Below are positions 9,997-18,643 of a stretch of 64,000 nucleotides of DNA, piece after piece. Origin of the DNA: Rufibacter immobilis (GTDB lineage: Bacteria > Bacteroidota > Bacteroidia > Cytophagales > Hymenobacteraceae); contig NZ_RJJE01000017.1 of the NCBI RefSeq assembly GCF_003721565.1, positions 496,001 through 560,000 on the forward strand, in the 5' to 3' direction. Both the position numbers and the translations under genes were made by a program. The notes below the pieces were generated by a model that did not search any database, had not been told where the DNA came from, and saw only the letters and a program-made list of their open reading frames with translations. Numbering within the stretch: the stretch's first letter is position 1; each line of letters begins with the position of its first letter.

Positions 9997-11880
9997 TTAT
10001 TTCTTCTGCAACAGGAAAATATGCGCACTCATTGGTGCCAACGTGATGCTGGTCTTCACGCCAGGCTGCAAGAACAACGGCGGCGTGTCAAAGAGTAAAT
10101 CCTGTAGAATGAACGAGCCTTTAGCATCGGCGCCCACGGCGGCCAGCGCCGATGCCGGTAAGGAAAGCCCGTAGTTGGCGGCTTCGCGGTTAAAGTTGAC
10201 CAGCACCAGCACTTGTTCCTTTTCTGTATGCCGAAGATACGCATAGACTCCAGCCGGTGCTGTACCCGCTTCTGCAGTAAGGGCATAAAATTTGCCTTTC
10301 CGGATGGCTTCGCGGTTGGTGCTTAGGTTCAGGAGTTTGGTGTAGAACTCGCGGAGGCGCAGTTGGTCTTCGGTGAGTTTGCCGCCGTCAAATTTGCCGC
10401 CGTTCATCCAAGCCTGGTGGGCGGGAACGCCCCAATAGTCAAAGATGGTGGTGCGGCCGTCTTCGCCCTGAAAGCCTTCGTGGCCTTTACCGGGTTCGCC
10501 TACTTCCTGCCCAAAATACACCATCACGGGGCCGCTGCCCAGGGTGGTGCTCACGGTCATAGCAGGCACGGCGGCCCACGGCGTACCGGCAAACTGCTCA
10601 GAGGCAATGCGCTGCTCATCATGGTTCTCCAGGAAGCGCAGCATGTGGTTAGAGATGCCCCGGCTTTCTTCGCGCCATACTTTGGTGATGTCAGCAGTGT
10701 TGCCCTGACCACGGTTCTCCATCAATCGGCGCACGCCGTCATAGAGGCCTACTTTGTCATAGAGGTAGTCAAAGCCGCCGGTGGTTAGGTAATTGCGGTA
10801 CTCCTTAGGGTTGTAAATTTCAGCGATGAACTTGAGGTCTGGGTGTTGGGCCTTCACCTGCGGAATGACCCAGGCCCAGAACTCCACGGGCACCATCTCG
10901 GCCATGTCGCACCGGAAACCGTCCACGCCTTTGCCTGCCCAGAAGAGCAGAATGTCGCGCATTTTGAGCCAGGTGTTTGGAGTAGGCGAGAAGTGTTTGC
11001 TGCGGTTGTTCTGGTAATCTACTCCGTAGTTCAGTTTCACGGTCTCAAACCAATCGTCCACACTGGGGCTGGCGCTGAACACATCGTTGCCCGAGGCCTT
11101 GGCCGGATTCTCATTAAACTTACCGTCTTCCTGCGGACCTTTGAAAGCCGCGCTCAAGGGGTTGTACGCCGCCGGAATCTGCAATGGCTGGCCCGGCAGG
11201 TAATAGAAGTTATTGCCGGGTTTGAACGGAACCGTGGTGTCATCCTTCGCCCCGAAATCTTCCACCCCGGCCGGTTTAGCGTCTGAACTGTACTTTCTGG
11301 CCACGTGGTTGGGGACGAAGTCAATGATGACTTTCAGACCGTTATGGTGGGTGCGTTCTACTAAAGCTTCAAATTCCTGCCGGCGCTTATCCACATTCAC
11401 GGCCAGGTCTGGGTTCACGTCATAGTAGTCTTTGATGGCGTATGGCGAGCCCGCGCGTCCTTTCACCACATCGGCATCGTCTAACGGAATGCCGTGCTTG
11501 GTATAGTCGGTCATGAGGGCGTGTTCCAGCACGCCGGTGTACCACACGTGCGTGGCGCCCAGCTTTTTGATTTCCTGCAGGGCCACCTCGGTGATGTCAT
11601 TGAACTTGCCCACGCCGTTTTCCTGCACCGTGCCATAAGTTTTGTTCAGCGTCTTCTTATTCCCGAACAGGCGCGTCATGATCTGGAAAATGACCAGCTT
11701 GTGGTCCTGCACTTCCTCCTGGGTGGTGTTGGGGTCAACGGGCGGGGTGGGTGTTTCCATAACGGGGGCCGAGGTTTTATTTTCCGGTGCCTTGGTGGCC
11801 GTGGGTGCCGTGGTTTTACACGCACCCGCCAGCGCCGCCAGCAGCAGGAAAGACAGAAAAGAACGGTTGGTCTGAGTCAT
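9997..11880 (-). CDS. GH13 alpha-amylase-family lipoprotein
   Basis: 627 aa with a lipoprotein signal (AALAGAC), then a Pro/Thr-rich linker (about residues 22-55). The GH13 barrel follows with motif VIIDFVPNHVARKYS. Catalytic residues are Asp325 (DGFRCDMAEM), Glu354 (FIAEIYNP) and Asp421 (LENHDEQR). The C-terminal beta domain ends APMSAHIFLLQKK. The lipid anchor makes this the best candidate here for a surface amylase with the job of SusG. It is transcribed with GH65 upstream and the MFS gene downstream. Exact bond specificity cannot be read. Confidence 0.92.
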   Translation of the reverse strand: MTQTNRSFLSFLLLAALAGACKTTAPTATKAPENKTSAPVMETPTPPVDPNTTQEEVQDHKLVIFQIMTRLFGNKKTLNKTYGTVQENGVGKFNDITEVALQEIKKLGATHVWYTGVLEHALMTDYTKHGIPLDDADVVKGRAGSPYAIKDYYDVNPDLAVNVDKRRQEFEALVERTHHNGLKVIIDFVPNHVARKYSSDAKPAGVEDFGAKDDTTVPFKPGNNFYYLPGQPLQIPAAYNPLSAAFKGPQEDGKFNENPAKASGNDVFSASPSVDDWFETVKLNYGVDYQNNRSKHFSPTPNTWLKMRDILLFWAGKGVDGFRCDMAEMVPVEFWAWVIPQVKAQHPDLKFIAEIYNPKEYRNYLTTGGFDYLYDKVGLYDGVRRLMENRGQGNTADITKVWREESRGISNHMLRFLENHDEQRIASEQFAGTPWAAVPAMTVSTTLGSGPVMVYFGQEVGEPGKGHEGFQGEDGRTTIFDYWGVPAHQAWMNGGKFDGGKLTEDQLRLREFYTKLLNLSTNREAIRKGKFYALTAEAGTAPAGVYAYLRHTEKEQVLVLVNFNREAANYGLSLPASALAAVGADAKGSFILQDLLFDTPPLFLQPGVKTSITLAPMSAHIFLLQKK

Positions 11881-11911
11881 TGTTGGTATCGGTAGCAGAT
11901 TTCCTTTTCTA

Positions 11912-12041
11912 CTGGCGCGAGTCTCATGACTCGTGCCTTGGGATGAATGGAGTCTCCAGACTCCTTGGTTTCAACTGGTGGTTCCCGGCGAGTCTAGAGA
12001 CTCGCATCACCCCTTGTCACGAGACTTTAGTCTCGCGCCAG
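11912..12041. mobile_element. 130-bp inverted-repeat element built of AGTCTC-type palindromes
   Basis: Ends are CTGGCGCGAG and CTCGCGCCAG. Inside are four small palindromes: GAGTCTCATGACTC, GGAGTCTCCAGACTCC, GCGAGTCTAGAGACTCGC and GAGACTTTAGTCTC. Each arm is itself a hairpin. MITE-like; no coding content. Confidence 0.7.
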
Positions 12042-12048
12042 ATTAAAC

Positions 12049-12091
12049 TTCTGTTTTTGGCCTGTTTTCCTGAAAGTAGCCCAAAAACAGA
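12049..12091. repeat. 3'-end palindromic element, copy 5 (GTTTTTGGCC variant)
   Basis: TTCTGTTTTTGGCC...GCCCAAAAACAGAA with an imperfect centre; a variant core in which TTTAG is replaced by TTTTTG. Confidence 0.75.
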
Positions 12092-12092
12092 A

Positions 12093-12168
12093 CTATGGCA
12101 CGGAAGTTACTTCCGTGACTTTCATATACAGTCCATCTTTAGTCATGGAAGTTACTTTCCCGCCATAG
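12093..12168. mobile_element. 76-bp inverted-repeat element with GGAAGTTACTTCC palindromes
   Basis: Ends CTATGGC and GCCATAG. Contains the palindrome CACGGAAGTTACTTCCGTG (12099-12117) and a second GGAAGTTACTTTCC unit (12147-12160). No coding content. Confidence 0.65.
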
Positions 12169-12188
12169 AGGGAAAAGTAACCATTTTC

Positions 12189-12240
12189 TGGTTTCCTTTT
12201 TTGGCCTGTTTTCTGAAAAACAGGCCAAAAAAGGAAACCA
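12189..12240. repeat. 3'-end palindromic element, copy 6 (perfect, GGCC variant)
   Basis: Near-perfect stem of about 24 bp (TGGTTTCCTTTTTTGGCC and complement) with a 3-nt loop, 24 bases past the GH65 stop on the minus strand; probably its terminator. Confidence 0.88.
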
Positions 12241-12264
12241 GGATTTACCGCCTAAAGCAGAGGT

Positions 12265-14583
12265 TTACGCTAATTGGTGCGCAATTTCCGCTTTGCTGTG
12301 GGCGTCAATGGTCTGGGCCTGGTCAAACACCTGCAAGGTCAGCGGCTGCGCCGATTGGTTCTCAATCTGCACGTTGTCTTTGGTTACTTTGATGTTGAGC
12401 AAGTGACCTCTGAACCGAATCTTGAAGGAATATGAACTCCAACCGGCGGGGATGAACGGATTGAAATGCAGTTGGTTATCGCGCACGCGCATGCCCCCGA
12501 AGCCCTGCACCACGCTCATCCAGGTGCCGGCCATGCTGGTGATGTGGCATCCGTCTTCGGTGTCGTTGTTATAGTCGTCCAGGTCCAGGCGGGCGGTGCG
12601 CAGGTAGAACTCGTAGGCACGTTCCTCATCGCCTAGCTTGGCGGCCAGAATGGCGTGCACGCACGGCGACAGCGACGACTCATGCACCGTACGCGGCTCA
12701 TAGAAGTCATAATTCCGCCGGATGGTCTCCAGGTCATAGCGGTCCTCGAAGAGGTAGATGCCTTGCAGCACATCGGCCTGCTTGATGAACACCGAGCGTA
12801 AGATGCGGTCCCAAGACCATTTCTGGTTCAAGGGTCGGTCAGATGCTGGCAGGTCTTTTACCAGGGTCTGTTCTTTGTCCAGGAAACCGTCTTGCTGTAG
12901 AAAAATTCCTAGTTCTTCATCCACGGGGTAGTACATGTGGTCAATCACGTGCTGCCACTGTGCGGGTTCTTTTTCCTCGTTCAGGTTCAGTTTGGAAACC
13001 AGTTCCGCGTAGCGGGCGGGCTCAGTTTCCTGCACGTGCTGGAGGGCTTTTAGAGTGTATTCCAGCGTCCAGGTGGCAATGGTGGAAGTGTACCAGTTGT
13101 TGTTGACGTTGTTCTCGTACTCGTTGGGGCCGGTCACGCCCAGCATCACGTACTGGTTTTTAGCCGATGACCAGTTCACGCGCTGCGCCCAGAACCGGGA
13201 AATGCCCACTAAAACCTCTACACCGTATTCCGCTAGATAAGAATCATCGCCGGTGTAGCGGATGTAGTCATGGATGGCGTGCGCGATGGCGCCGTTGCGG
13301 TGGATTTCCTCAAACGTGATTTCCCACTCGTTGTGGCACTCCTCGCCGTTGATGGTCACCATGGGGTACAGCGCTGCGCCACCGGTAAAGCCAAGTTTCT
13401 CAGCGTTCTCAATGGCTTTTGGCAGGTGCTTGTAACGGTAAATCAAAAGGTTACGGGCTACCTGCGGATCGGCGGTGGCCAGGTAGAAGGGCAGGCAGTA
13501 GGCTTCGGTGTCCCAATAAGTCGTGCCGCCGTATTTCTCGCCGGTAAAGCCCTTCGGGCCGATGTTCAGGCGCTCGTCTTCGCCGGTGTAGGTCTGGTTC
13601 AGTTGGAAAATATTGAACCGAATGCCCTGCTGCGCCGCCGCATCGCCCTCAATCATGATGTCGCTTTCTTCCCATTTGGCGGCCCAGGCAGCGGCTTGTT
13701 CCCGCAAGAGCTGCTCAAACCCTTTTTCGGCCGCCGCCGAAATCACTTTCTTGGTGTTGGTGAGCAAGTCTTCTTTGGGGTGGTTTTCTGAGGAAAGGTT
13801 GGCGGCGTACTTGTACAGCACGGTCTCCTGGCCTTGCTGCACGGCCACCTCAAAGCGGGAGGCGATGTATTTGGTGCGCTCCGTTGGGCTGGCGTTCACG
13901 GCTATTTCCTGCCCGTTCTGTGTGACCACAAACTTCTGGCCGGTGCACACGTGGAAGAAGGTCTTCTTTGTCTCGGCAATTACGTAGCCTTCGGTGGGCT
14001 GGGCTTCCTGCAAGACCTCGGTCCAGAACTTCTCGTCATAGTTGGAGTCGGCGTTCATGATGTCGGCGTCCACGTAAGGGGTGAGGGTGAGCGTGCCGCT
14101 GAAATTGAGCGGGGTCACACTGTACTTGATGGCACCCACTTCATCGTCCACGATGCTGGTGAACCGTTTGGCTTCCACGCGCACTTGTTTGCCGCTGGGC
14201 AGGGTGGCGGTGAAGCGGCGCTCCAGCCAGCCTTCGCGCATGTTCAGCTCCCGCCGGAAATCGGAGACTTCGCACAGGTTCAGGTCTAAGGTTTCCCCGT
14301 CCAGCTGCACGTCAATGCCTATCCAGTTGGCGGCGTTTAAGACCTTGGCGAAGTATTCTGGGTAGCCGTTTTTCCACCAGCCCACGCGGGTTTTGTCTGG
14401 GTAATATACGCCCGCCACGTAATTGCCCTGCAGGGTTTCGCCGGAGAAAGTCTCCTCAAAATTGGCGCGCTGGCCCATACGGCCGTTGCCCAGGCTGAAA
14501 ACGCTCTCGGTAATCTGGTTATAGTCAGGATGGAAGCCTTCTTCAATGATAGACCACTCATCAACGGTCAGGTATTGTTTCAT
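12265..14583 (-). CDS. GH65 maltose phosphorylase (or kojibiose/trehalose phosphorylase)
   Basis: 772 aa, normal for GH65. The N-terminal beta-sandwich (about residues 1-280, starting EEGFHPDYNQITESVFSLGNGRMGQRAN) is followed by an (alpha/alpha)6 barrel. The general acid is Glu488 in TGPNEYENNVNNNWYT, matching Glu487 of Lactobacillus maltose phosphorylase. It would convert maltose plus phosphate to glucose and beta-glucose 1-phosphate in the cytoplasm; no signal peptide is present. The adjacent beta-phosphoglucomutase uses that product, which supports an inverting phosphorylase. Maltose is the likeliest substrate from context; family members on other disaccharides cannot be excluded. Confidence 0.93.
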   Translation of the reverse strand: MKQYLTVDEWSIIEEGFHPDYNQITESVFSLGNGRMGQRANFEETFSGETLQGNYVAGVYYPDKTRVGWWKNGYPEYFAKVLNAANWIGIDVQLDGETLDLNLCEVSDFRRELNMREGWLERRFTATLPSGKQVRVEAKRFTSIVDDEVGAIKYSVTPLNFSGTLTLTPYVDADIMNADSNYDEKFWTEVLQEAQPTEGYVIAETKKTFFHVCTGQKFVVTQNGQEIAVNASPTERTKYIASRFEVAVQQGQETVLYKYAANLSSENHPKEDLLTNTKKVISAAAEKGFEQLLREQAAAWAAKWEESDIMIEGDAAAQQGIRFNIFQLNQTYTGEDERLNIGPKGFTGEKYGGTTYWDTEAYCLPFYLATADPQVARNLLIYRYKHLPKAIENAEKLGFTGGAALYPMVTINGEECHNEWEITFEEIHRNGAIAHAIHDYIRYTGDDSYLAEYGVEVLVGISRFWAQRVNWSSAKNQYVMLGVTGPNEYENNVNNNWYTSTIATWTLEYTLKALQHVQETEPARYAELVSKLNLNEEKEPAQWQHVIDHMYYPVDEELGIFLQQDGFLDKEQTLVKDLPASDRPLNQKWSWDRILRSVFIKQADVLQGIYLFEDRYDLETIRRNYDFYEPRTVHESSLSPCVHAILAAKLGDEERAYEFYLRTARLDLDDYNNDTEDGCHITSMAGTWMSVVQGFGGMRVRDNQLHFNPFIPAGWSSYSFKIRFRGHLLNIKVTKDNVQIENQSAQPLTLQVFDQAQTIDAHSKAEIAHQLA

Positions 14584-14640
14584 AGGTTGGTATCAAGTAT
14601 CAAGGACACACGTATCAAGATGGTTTTAATCTATATTTTT

Positions 14641-14679
14641 GTTTTTGGTCTGTTTTTGGAAAAACAGGCGCTAAACGCG
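14641..14679. repeat. 3'-end palindromic element, copy 7
   Basis: GTTTTTGGTCTGTTTTTGG then AAAAACAGGCGCTAAACGC; hybrid of the two core variants. Confidence 0.75.
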
Positions 14680-14691
14680 GTTTTGCTTTTT

Positions 14692-14832
14692 CGTCCCCCT
14701 TTGAAGGGGGTAGGGGGATGATTACTCGTGCAGAGTGTAGCATTCCCGAGAATCACTCGGTTCTGCCCTTAGCTAAGGCATTCGGTTCTTCGTCTGGCTT
14801 GGTCATCCCCCAACCCCCTTCAAAGGGGGACG
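14692..14832. mobile_element. 141-bp MITE-like element with ~30-bp terminal inverted repeats (copy B)
   Basis: Left arm 14692-14721 and right arm 14803-14832 pair with one mismatch. Same CCCCCTTTGAAGGGGG core as copy A (8267-8438) and a partly shared centre (GCATTCCCGAGAATC). Confidence 0.8.
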
Positions 14833-14855
14833 GACCTGCCGGAACGTTTCTCTTT

Positions 14856-14894
14856 CCGTTTTTGGCTTGTTTTCGGAAAAACGGGCCAAAAACG
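14856..14894. repeat. 3'-end palindromic element, copy 8
   Basis: CCGTTTTTGGCTTGTTTTCGG and AAAAACGGGCCAAAAACG, 3 bases past the pgmB stop on the minus strand. Confidence 0.8.
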
Positions 14895-14896
14895 CT

Positions 14897-15559
14897 TTAT
14901 GCTTTTTGCTCTAGTTCTCTCAGGCGCGCCACCGACATTTCGGTCAGATCCTTTACCACCACATCTGCCTGGATGAGTACTTCTGGTTGGCCTACGCCCA
15001 CGCACAGCATGTCTCCGTTTTTGGCGGCTTCTACCCCGGCTACGGCATCTTCAAATACAACGCATTCCTGGGGTGTAACTCCCAGGGCTTCGGCGCCTTT
15101 GAGAAACACCTCCGGGTCTGGTTTGCCGTTGGTCACGTGTCGGCCGTCAATGATGGCGTCAAAGTAGGGCAGGAGCTGGGTGCGCTCCAGAATGAGTTGG
15201 GCGTTTTTGCTGGCCGAACCCAGGGCGATTTTGATGCCTTCGGTTTTGAGGGCTTTGAGGAAGCCCACCACGCCGGGCAGAATCTCCTCCGGGGTCATTT
15301 GGGCTACATCCAGCAGGTACTCGGTGTTTTTCTGTTCGCAGAGGGCCAGCATCTGTTCCTGCGGCAGCGTTTGGCCGCCAATCTCCAGAATGATTTCCAG
15401 GGAACGCACGCGGCTCACGCCCTTGAGGCGCTCGTTGTCGTGTTCGGTGAAGTCAATCCCCAGGGTCTGGGCCAGGCGGCGCCAGGCTTTAAAATGGTAA
15501 ACCGCCGTGTCTACCAGCACTCCGTCTAAATCAAAAAGGCAGGCTTTAATGGTACGCAT
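14897..15559 (-). CDS. pgmB: Beta-phosphoglucomutase
   Basis: 220 aa HAD-superfamily protein. The nucleophile motif is FDLDGVLVDT with Asp10 (phosphoryl acceptor) and Asp12 (acid/base); a helical cap follows (AWRRLAQTLGIDFTEHDNERLKGVSRVRSLE). The second motif is LGSASKNA, and motif IV is VVFEDAVAGVEAAKNG. It converts beta-glucose 1-phosphate to glucose 6-phosphate. Its place next to GH65 makes the assignment firm. It lies between the SusA-like gene and GH65, all on the minus strand. Confidence 0.95.
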   Translation of the reverse strand: MRTIKACLFDLDGVLVDTAVYHFKAWRRLAQTLGIDFTEHDNERLKGVSRVRSLEIILEIGGQTLPQEQMLALCEQKNTEYLLDVAQMTPEEILPGVVGFLKALKTEGIKIALGSASKNAQLILERTQLLPYFDAIIDGRHVTNGKPDPEVFLKGAEALGVTPQECVVFEDAVAGVEAAKNGDMLCVGVGQPEVLIQADVVVKDLTEMSVARLRELEQKA

Positions 15560-15607
15560 TGTATTTTGTTTTATGTCTTCGCCCGCTCAAGGGCTTTCTT
15601 CTTTTCT

Positions 15608-15645
15608 GGTTTAGGGCTTTTTTCTGAAAAAGAGCCTCTAAACCC
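15608..15645. repeat. 3'-end palindromic element, copy 9
   Basis: GGTTTAGGGCTTTTTTCTG and AAAAAGAGCCTCTAAACC between susA and pgmB. Confidence 0.8.
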
Positions 15646-15684
15646 GTTCGTTCTAATTCTCTCTGGGCTATGCTGGTTCGAATT

Positions 15685-15726
15685 TCCGTTTAGCGGCTCT
15701 TTTTCCGGAATCGGCGCCAAACCAGG
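15685..15726. repeat. 3'-end palindromic element, copy 10 (degenerate right arm)
   Basis: CCGTTTAGCGGCTCTTTTTCC then GGCGCCAAACCAGG, about 24 bases past the susA-like stop. Confidence 0.7.
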
Positions 15727-15749
15727 TTGCTCTGTTTTTCATAAGCCGC

Positions 15750-17648
15750 CTACGGCTGAAGCTCCAGCACCAGCGCCGTTTTGGCGGGTATTTTAATGGT
15801 GGTCAGGGTGTTCAGGTTCTGGTCTGTAAGTACGTTTCTGGCTTTGCTGAACCCTTGCAGGCGCTCCTTATAACGTTCGGTTTTCAGTTCGGCTTCTTTG
15901 TCTGTGCTGTTGGTGGCCACCATCACGGTTTTCTTTTCATCATGGCGGAAATAGACGTAGATACCCTCCTGCGGCACAAACTGCGTGAGCTTGCCGCTGT
16001 GCAGGGCGGGGGTGTTCTTGCGGTACTGGGCCAGTTTCTTTACAAAGTTGAAGGCCTCGTTCTCGCGCTCGGTACGGCCGGCGGCGGTGAATTTGTTTTG
16101 CTTGTCACCGGCAAAACCGCCGGGGAAATCTTTGCGCACCTCGGCGTCTGACGGGTCTTTGAAGTTCTTCATCAGAATCTCGGTGCCGTAGTAGAGTGAG
16201 GGGATTCCGCGCTGCGTGAGGAGCCAGGTCATACCCATTTTGTACTTGTTCAGGTCCTCACCGATGACCGAGAAATAGCGGTTCATGTCATGGTTGTCCA
16301 GGAACGTGACCAGCTTCATGGGGTCTTGGTACACGGCGTCCTGCGCCAGGGTCTGGTGAATTTTGCTCACGCCTTCGTCCCACCCGAAGTTCTGATTGAG
16401 CGCGTCATTGATGGCATTGAACAAAACAAAGTCTAAGGTGCCGGGCTGGTTGCTCTTGAACGGGAAGTTGATGGTATTCTGCACAAAGCGCGCCTGCGCC
16501 ACCACGTTGTTCACCCAAGACTCCCCGAAGATGTGCAGGTTAGGGTACTCGTTGAGCAGCGCCTGGTTGCAGCGGTTCATGAACGCGTCTTCATTGTAAA
16601 GGTACGTGTCAATGCGCCAAGCATCTACCCCAAAGTGCTCCACCGTCCACAACGCGTGCTGAATGAGATAGTTGGCCACGAAGGGGTTGTTTTGGTTCAG
16701 ATCTGGCATGTGCGGCACAAACCAACCTTTCCGGAGCACTTCATAGTCTGCCTGGGCGGCGTGCGGGTCTATGGTAGGCTGAAATTTATGCGAGGTGTTG
16801 GTGTAGGCGGGCCATTGGTTCAGCCAGTCTTTAGAAGGCAGGTCTTTGATAAACCAGTGGTTGCTGCCCACGTGGTTGTACACCGCATCCTGCACCACTT
16901 TCATGCCGCGGGCGTGCGCCGCATGGATGAGTTTTTTATACGCGTCATTTCCGCCCAGGCGGCGGTCCACCTGGTAATGGTCGGTGAAGGCGTAGCCGTG
17001 GTAGGCACTGCGCTGGGTGCCGCCTTCCTCCGTGAGCGGTTGGTCATTTTCAATGATGGGGTTCAGCCAGAGCGCTGTGGCGCCCAGTTCCTCAAAATAG
17101 CCCAAGTGGTTCTGAATGCCCTTCAGGTCGCCGCCGTGGCGTAGGAACGGATTGCTGCGGTCAGCCTGGGTGTCGGCCATGTTCTTGAAAGCATCATTCT
17201 TGGGGTCGGCGTTCGCGAAGCGGTCGGGCAGTACCAGGTAGATGAAATCAGCAGCGGTGACACCTTGTGCTTTGGGCTCAGGGGTACGGGCTTTGAGCTG
17301 GTACTGGCGGGTGAGTTTCTGCTTGCCCTTGCGGCCCGTGAGGGTGAAAGAACCGGGTTTAGTCTGGGGCGCGAGGGTGAGGTCCAGAAATGCATAGTTG
17401 GGGTTCTCCACTGTATGCGTCTTCACCAGCGTCACGCCCGCGTAGTCAATGGTATAGGTAAAGGTGCCGGCGTTGGGACCGTACACCAATAGTTGCAGGT
17501 TCTGGTCTTTCATGCCCACCCACCAGAAGGTTGGATCTACGCGGGTGATGGCGGCTTTCTGCTGGGCCCGCCCCGTGAAGGCCAGCAGCACCAACACCAG
17601 GAGAAGGAATAAATTAGAGACAAGTCTTTGGATATGTCTTTTCCTCAT
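15750..17648 (-). CDS. susA: GH13 neopullulanase/cyclomaltodextrinase (SusA-like)
   Basis: 632 aa with a signal peptide ending TGRAQ. An N-terminal beta-sandwich (about residues 28-120, cyclomaltodextrinase N-domain) precedes the barrel starting DFIYLVLPDRFANADPKND. Catalytic residues are Asp347 (DAWRIDTYLY), Glu376 (FGESW) and Asp454 (LDNHDMNRYF). A C-terminal beta domain closes it. It would break maltodextrins, cyclodextrins or pullulan in the periplasm. It is the first gene of the minus-strand maltose cluster, with a -7 box (TAGTTTTG) at 17698-17705. Confidence 0.93.
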   Translation of the reverse strand: MRKRHIQRLVSNLFLLLVLVLLAFTGRAQQKAAITRVDPTFWWVGMKDQNLQLLVYGPNAGTFTYTIDYAGVTLVKTHTVENPNYAFLDLTLAPQTKPGSFTLTGRKGKQKLTRQYQLKARTPEPKAQGVTAADFIYLVLPDRFANADPKNDAFKNMADTQADRSNPFLRHGGDLKGIQNHLGYFEELGATALWLNPIIENDQPLTEEGGTQRSAYHGYAFTDHYQVDRRLGGNDAYKKLIHAAHARGMKVVQDAVYNHVGSNHWFIKDLPSKDWLNQWPAYTNTSHKFQPTIDPHAAQADYEVLRKGWFVPHMPDLNQNNPFVANYLIQHALWTVEHFGVDAWRIDTYLYNEDAFMNRCNQALLNEYPNLHIFGESWVNNVVAQARFVQNTINFPFKSNQPGTLDFVLFNAINDALNQNFGWDEGVSKIHQTLAQDAVYQDPMKLVTFLDNHDMNRYFSVIGEDLNKYKMGMTWLLTQRGIPSLYYGTEILMKNFKDPSDAEVRKDFPGGFAGDKQNKFTAAGRTERENEAFNFVKKLAQYRKNTPALHSGKLTQFVPQEGIYVYFRHDEKKTVMVATNSTDKEAELKTERYKERLQGFSKARNVLTDQNLNTLTTIKIPAKTALVLELQP

Positions 17649-17697
17649 TGCGTTTAATTTTCTAGTTCAGATGAAGACGGAGCGCTGTATCGATTGC

Positions 17698-17705
17698 CAA
17701 AACTA
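17698..17705 (-). promoter_or_regulatory. Possible -7 box for the susA-like gene
   Basis: Minus-strand TAGTTTTG matches TAnnTTTG, about 50 bases before the start codon. No clear -33 TTG at the right spacing. Confidence 0.35.
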
Positions 17706-17713
17706 CATTGAGC

Positions 17714-17753
17714 TGGTTTAAGCCAGATTCTGGAAAAAAGGTCGCTAAACGCC
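17714..17753. repeat. 3'-end palindromic element, copy 11 (degenerate)
   Basis: GGTTTAAGCCAGATTCTGG then AAAAAAGGTCGCTAAACGCC. One of the few copies not directly after a gene end. Confidence 0.6.
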
Positions 17754-18270
17754 AAACACAGCGCTTGCCCATTGCCGTCATCCCCACCTTGGTATTGTCT
17801 CGTCTGTAAGTTCTAAGTACCGATTTGGGTTTTCCTGGGGCCGGAGACGTTAGGAAATCGATGTTCGGCGCTGTGGAAGCGGTTTTGCCTGATACCCAGC
17901 AACTCCAGGACAGCATGGTGCCGCTGAGATTATGTCTCAGAGAGAGTGATTCTTCCTGCGCCCGTGTCTGTCTTAGCGTCTCCACCGCGTCAATTGTTAA
18001 TATGGTAATTTGACGGTGGTAAATCTAAGCATTTTTAATTAAGAAATCGATTTCCTTCTTTTGAAAATGCCAAATTACGAATTGACTTCAGGGGAAATGT
18101 CCTTACTAAGCCTTTTATACCTTAAATAATAGAAGATTGACCACCGCGGGCGGCTGTTGAGTTACGTGCCGCAGCCTGTATAGGCAGTGGAGAGATTTAA
18201 GGTTTATACACCACAGTACAAGACCAGGCAATGACAGTAGATGTAGCTGGCTAATGTGTTGCTGTAAACT

Positions 18271-18323
18271 GAAGCGTGCGTTTAGCACCTGTTTTTCAAA
18301 AACAGGCGCTAAACGCACGCTTC
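18271..18323. repeat. 3'-end palindromic element, copy 12 (long outer stem)
   Basis: Arms begin GAAGCGTGCGTTTAGC and end GCTAAACGCACGCTTC, with CTGTTTTT and AAAAACAG inside; about 25 paired bases. The outer GAAGCGTGC is unique to this copy yet fully self-complementary. It lies 108 bases past the small lipoprotein gene stop. Confidence 0.9.
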
Positions 18324-18430
18324 GGGTAGATGCAGAAAGAAGGCTTATGAAAGCCAATTATAAGAGAGCGGTCCCTGGAAGATGCTTGCGCGTTTCTACG
18401 GGACCAGCAGAGCTTAGAGGTAAATTATTC

Positions 18431-18643
18431 CTATAAGGTCACGCTGTTGGCCGAGTCGGGGGAGGTTCCGGAGGTAGTGTCGGCGGGGAGATCCAGGGAG
18501 TCTAAGCCGCCGTCAGCGCCGTCTACCATGTCTTCGGTGTTAGTGGTGCCGGTCGTTTCAGCGGGTTTGCTGTCTCCGCAGGCGGCCAGGGAGCTGGTAA
18601 GCATAGCTGCGGCTGCCCATATTGCAATGCAATTCTTTTTCAT
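18431..18643 (-). CDS. Small lipoprotein of unknown function
   Basis: 70 aa. Lipoprotein signal (AMLTSSLAAC, Cys22), then an acidic, Ser/Thr/Asp-rich tail (DMVDGADGGLDSLDLPADT) with no fold I recognise. Short acidic lipoproteins like this are common in Cytophagales. ATG at 18643 directly opens the signal peptide. Monocistronic or co-transcribed with arr 150 bp upstream. Function unknown. Confidence 0.65.
   Translation of the reverse strand: MKKNCIAIWAAAAMLTSSLAACGDSKPAETTGTTNTEDMVDGADGGLDSLDLPADTTSGTSPDSANSVTL

Larger units (their letters stand above)
11881..12264. other. 384-bp gap made almost wholly of palindromic elements
   Basis: Between the amylase (start 11880) and GH65 (end 12265) there is no credible gene. 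It contains four palindromic units in series, described separately at 11912-12041, 12049-12091, 12093-12168 and 12189-12240. Confidence 0.85.
14584..14896. other. Gene-free gap holding a MITE-like element and two palindromic repeats
   Basis: Between GH65 and pgmB. Contents are the copy 7 and copy 8 palindromic elements and MITE-like copy B; nothing else is seen. Confidence 0.8.
17649..18430. other. 782-bp gap without a credible gene
   Basis: Upstream of the susA-like gene. It holds a likely promoter at 17698-17705 and palindromic elements at 17714-17753 and 18271-18323. Short frames on both strands look random (no signal, no family match) and I leave them out. The 17.76-18.25 kb part may be decayed coding sequence, but I see no recognisable remnant. 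Confidence 0.6.

Noticed and set aside
9809-10174. 121-codon frame between the MFS and amylase genes
   Set aside because: It spans a palindromic repeat and the ends of two well-supported genes.
11912-12041. Operator array for a maltose regulator
   Set aside because: The AGTCTC palindromes form nested hairpins inside a unit with terminal inverted repeats; it looks like a repeat element, though regulation is not excluded.
8267-14832. Reading the two G/C-run inverted repeats as CRISPR
   Set aside because: Only two arms per element, no regular spacers, no cas genes.
17662-18357. Several 60-107 codon frames upstream of the susA-like gene
   Set aside because: No signal, domain or plausible composition; they overlap on both strands and cross palindromic repeats.
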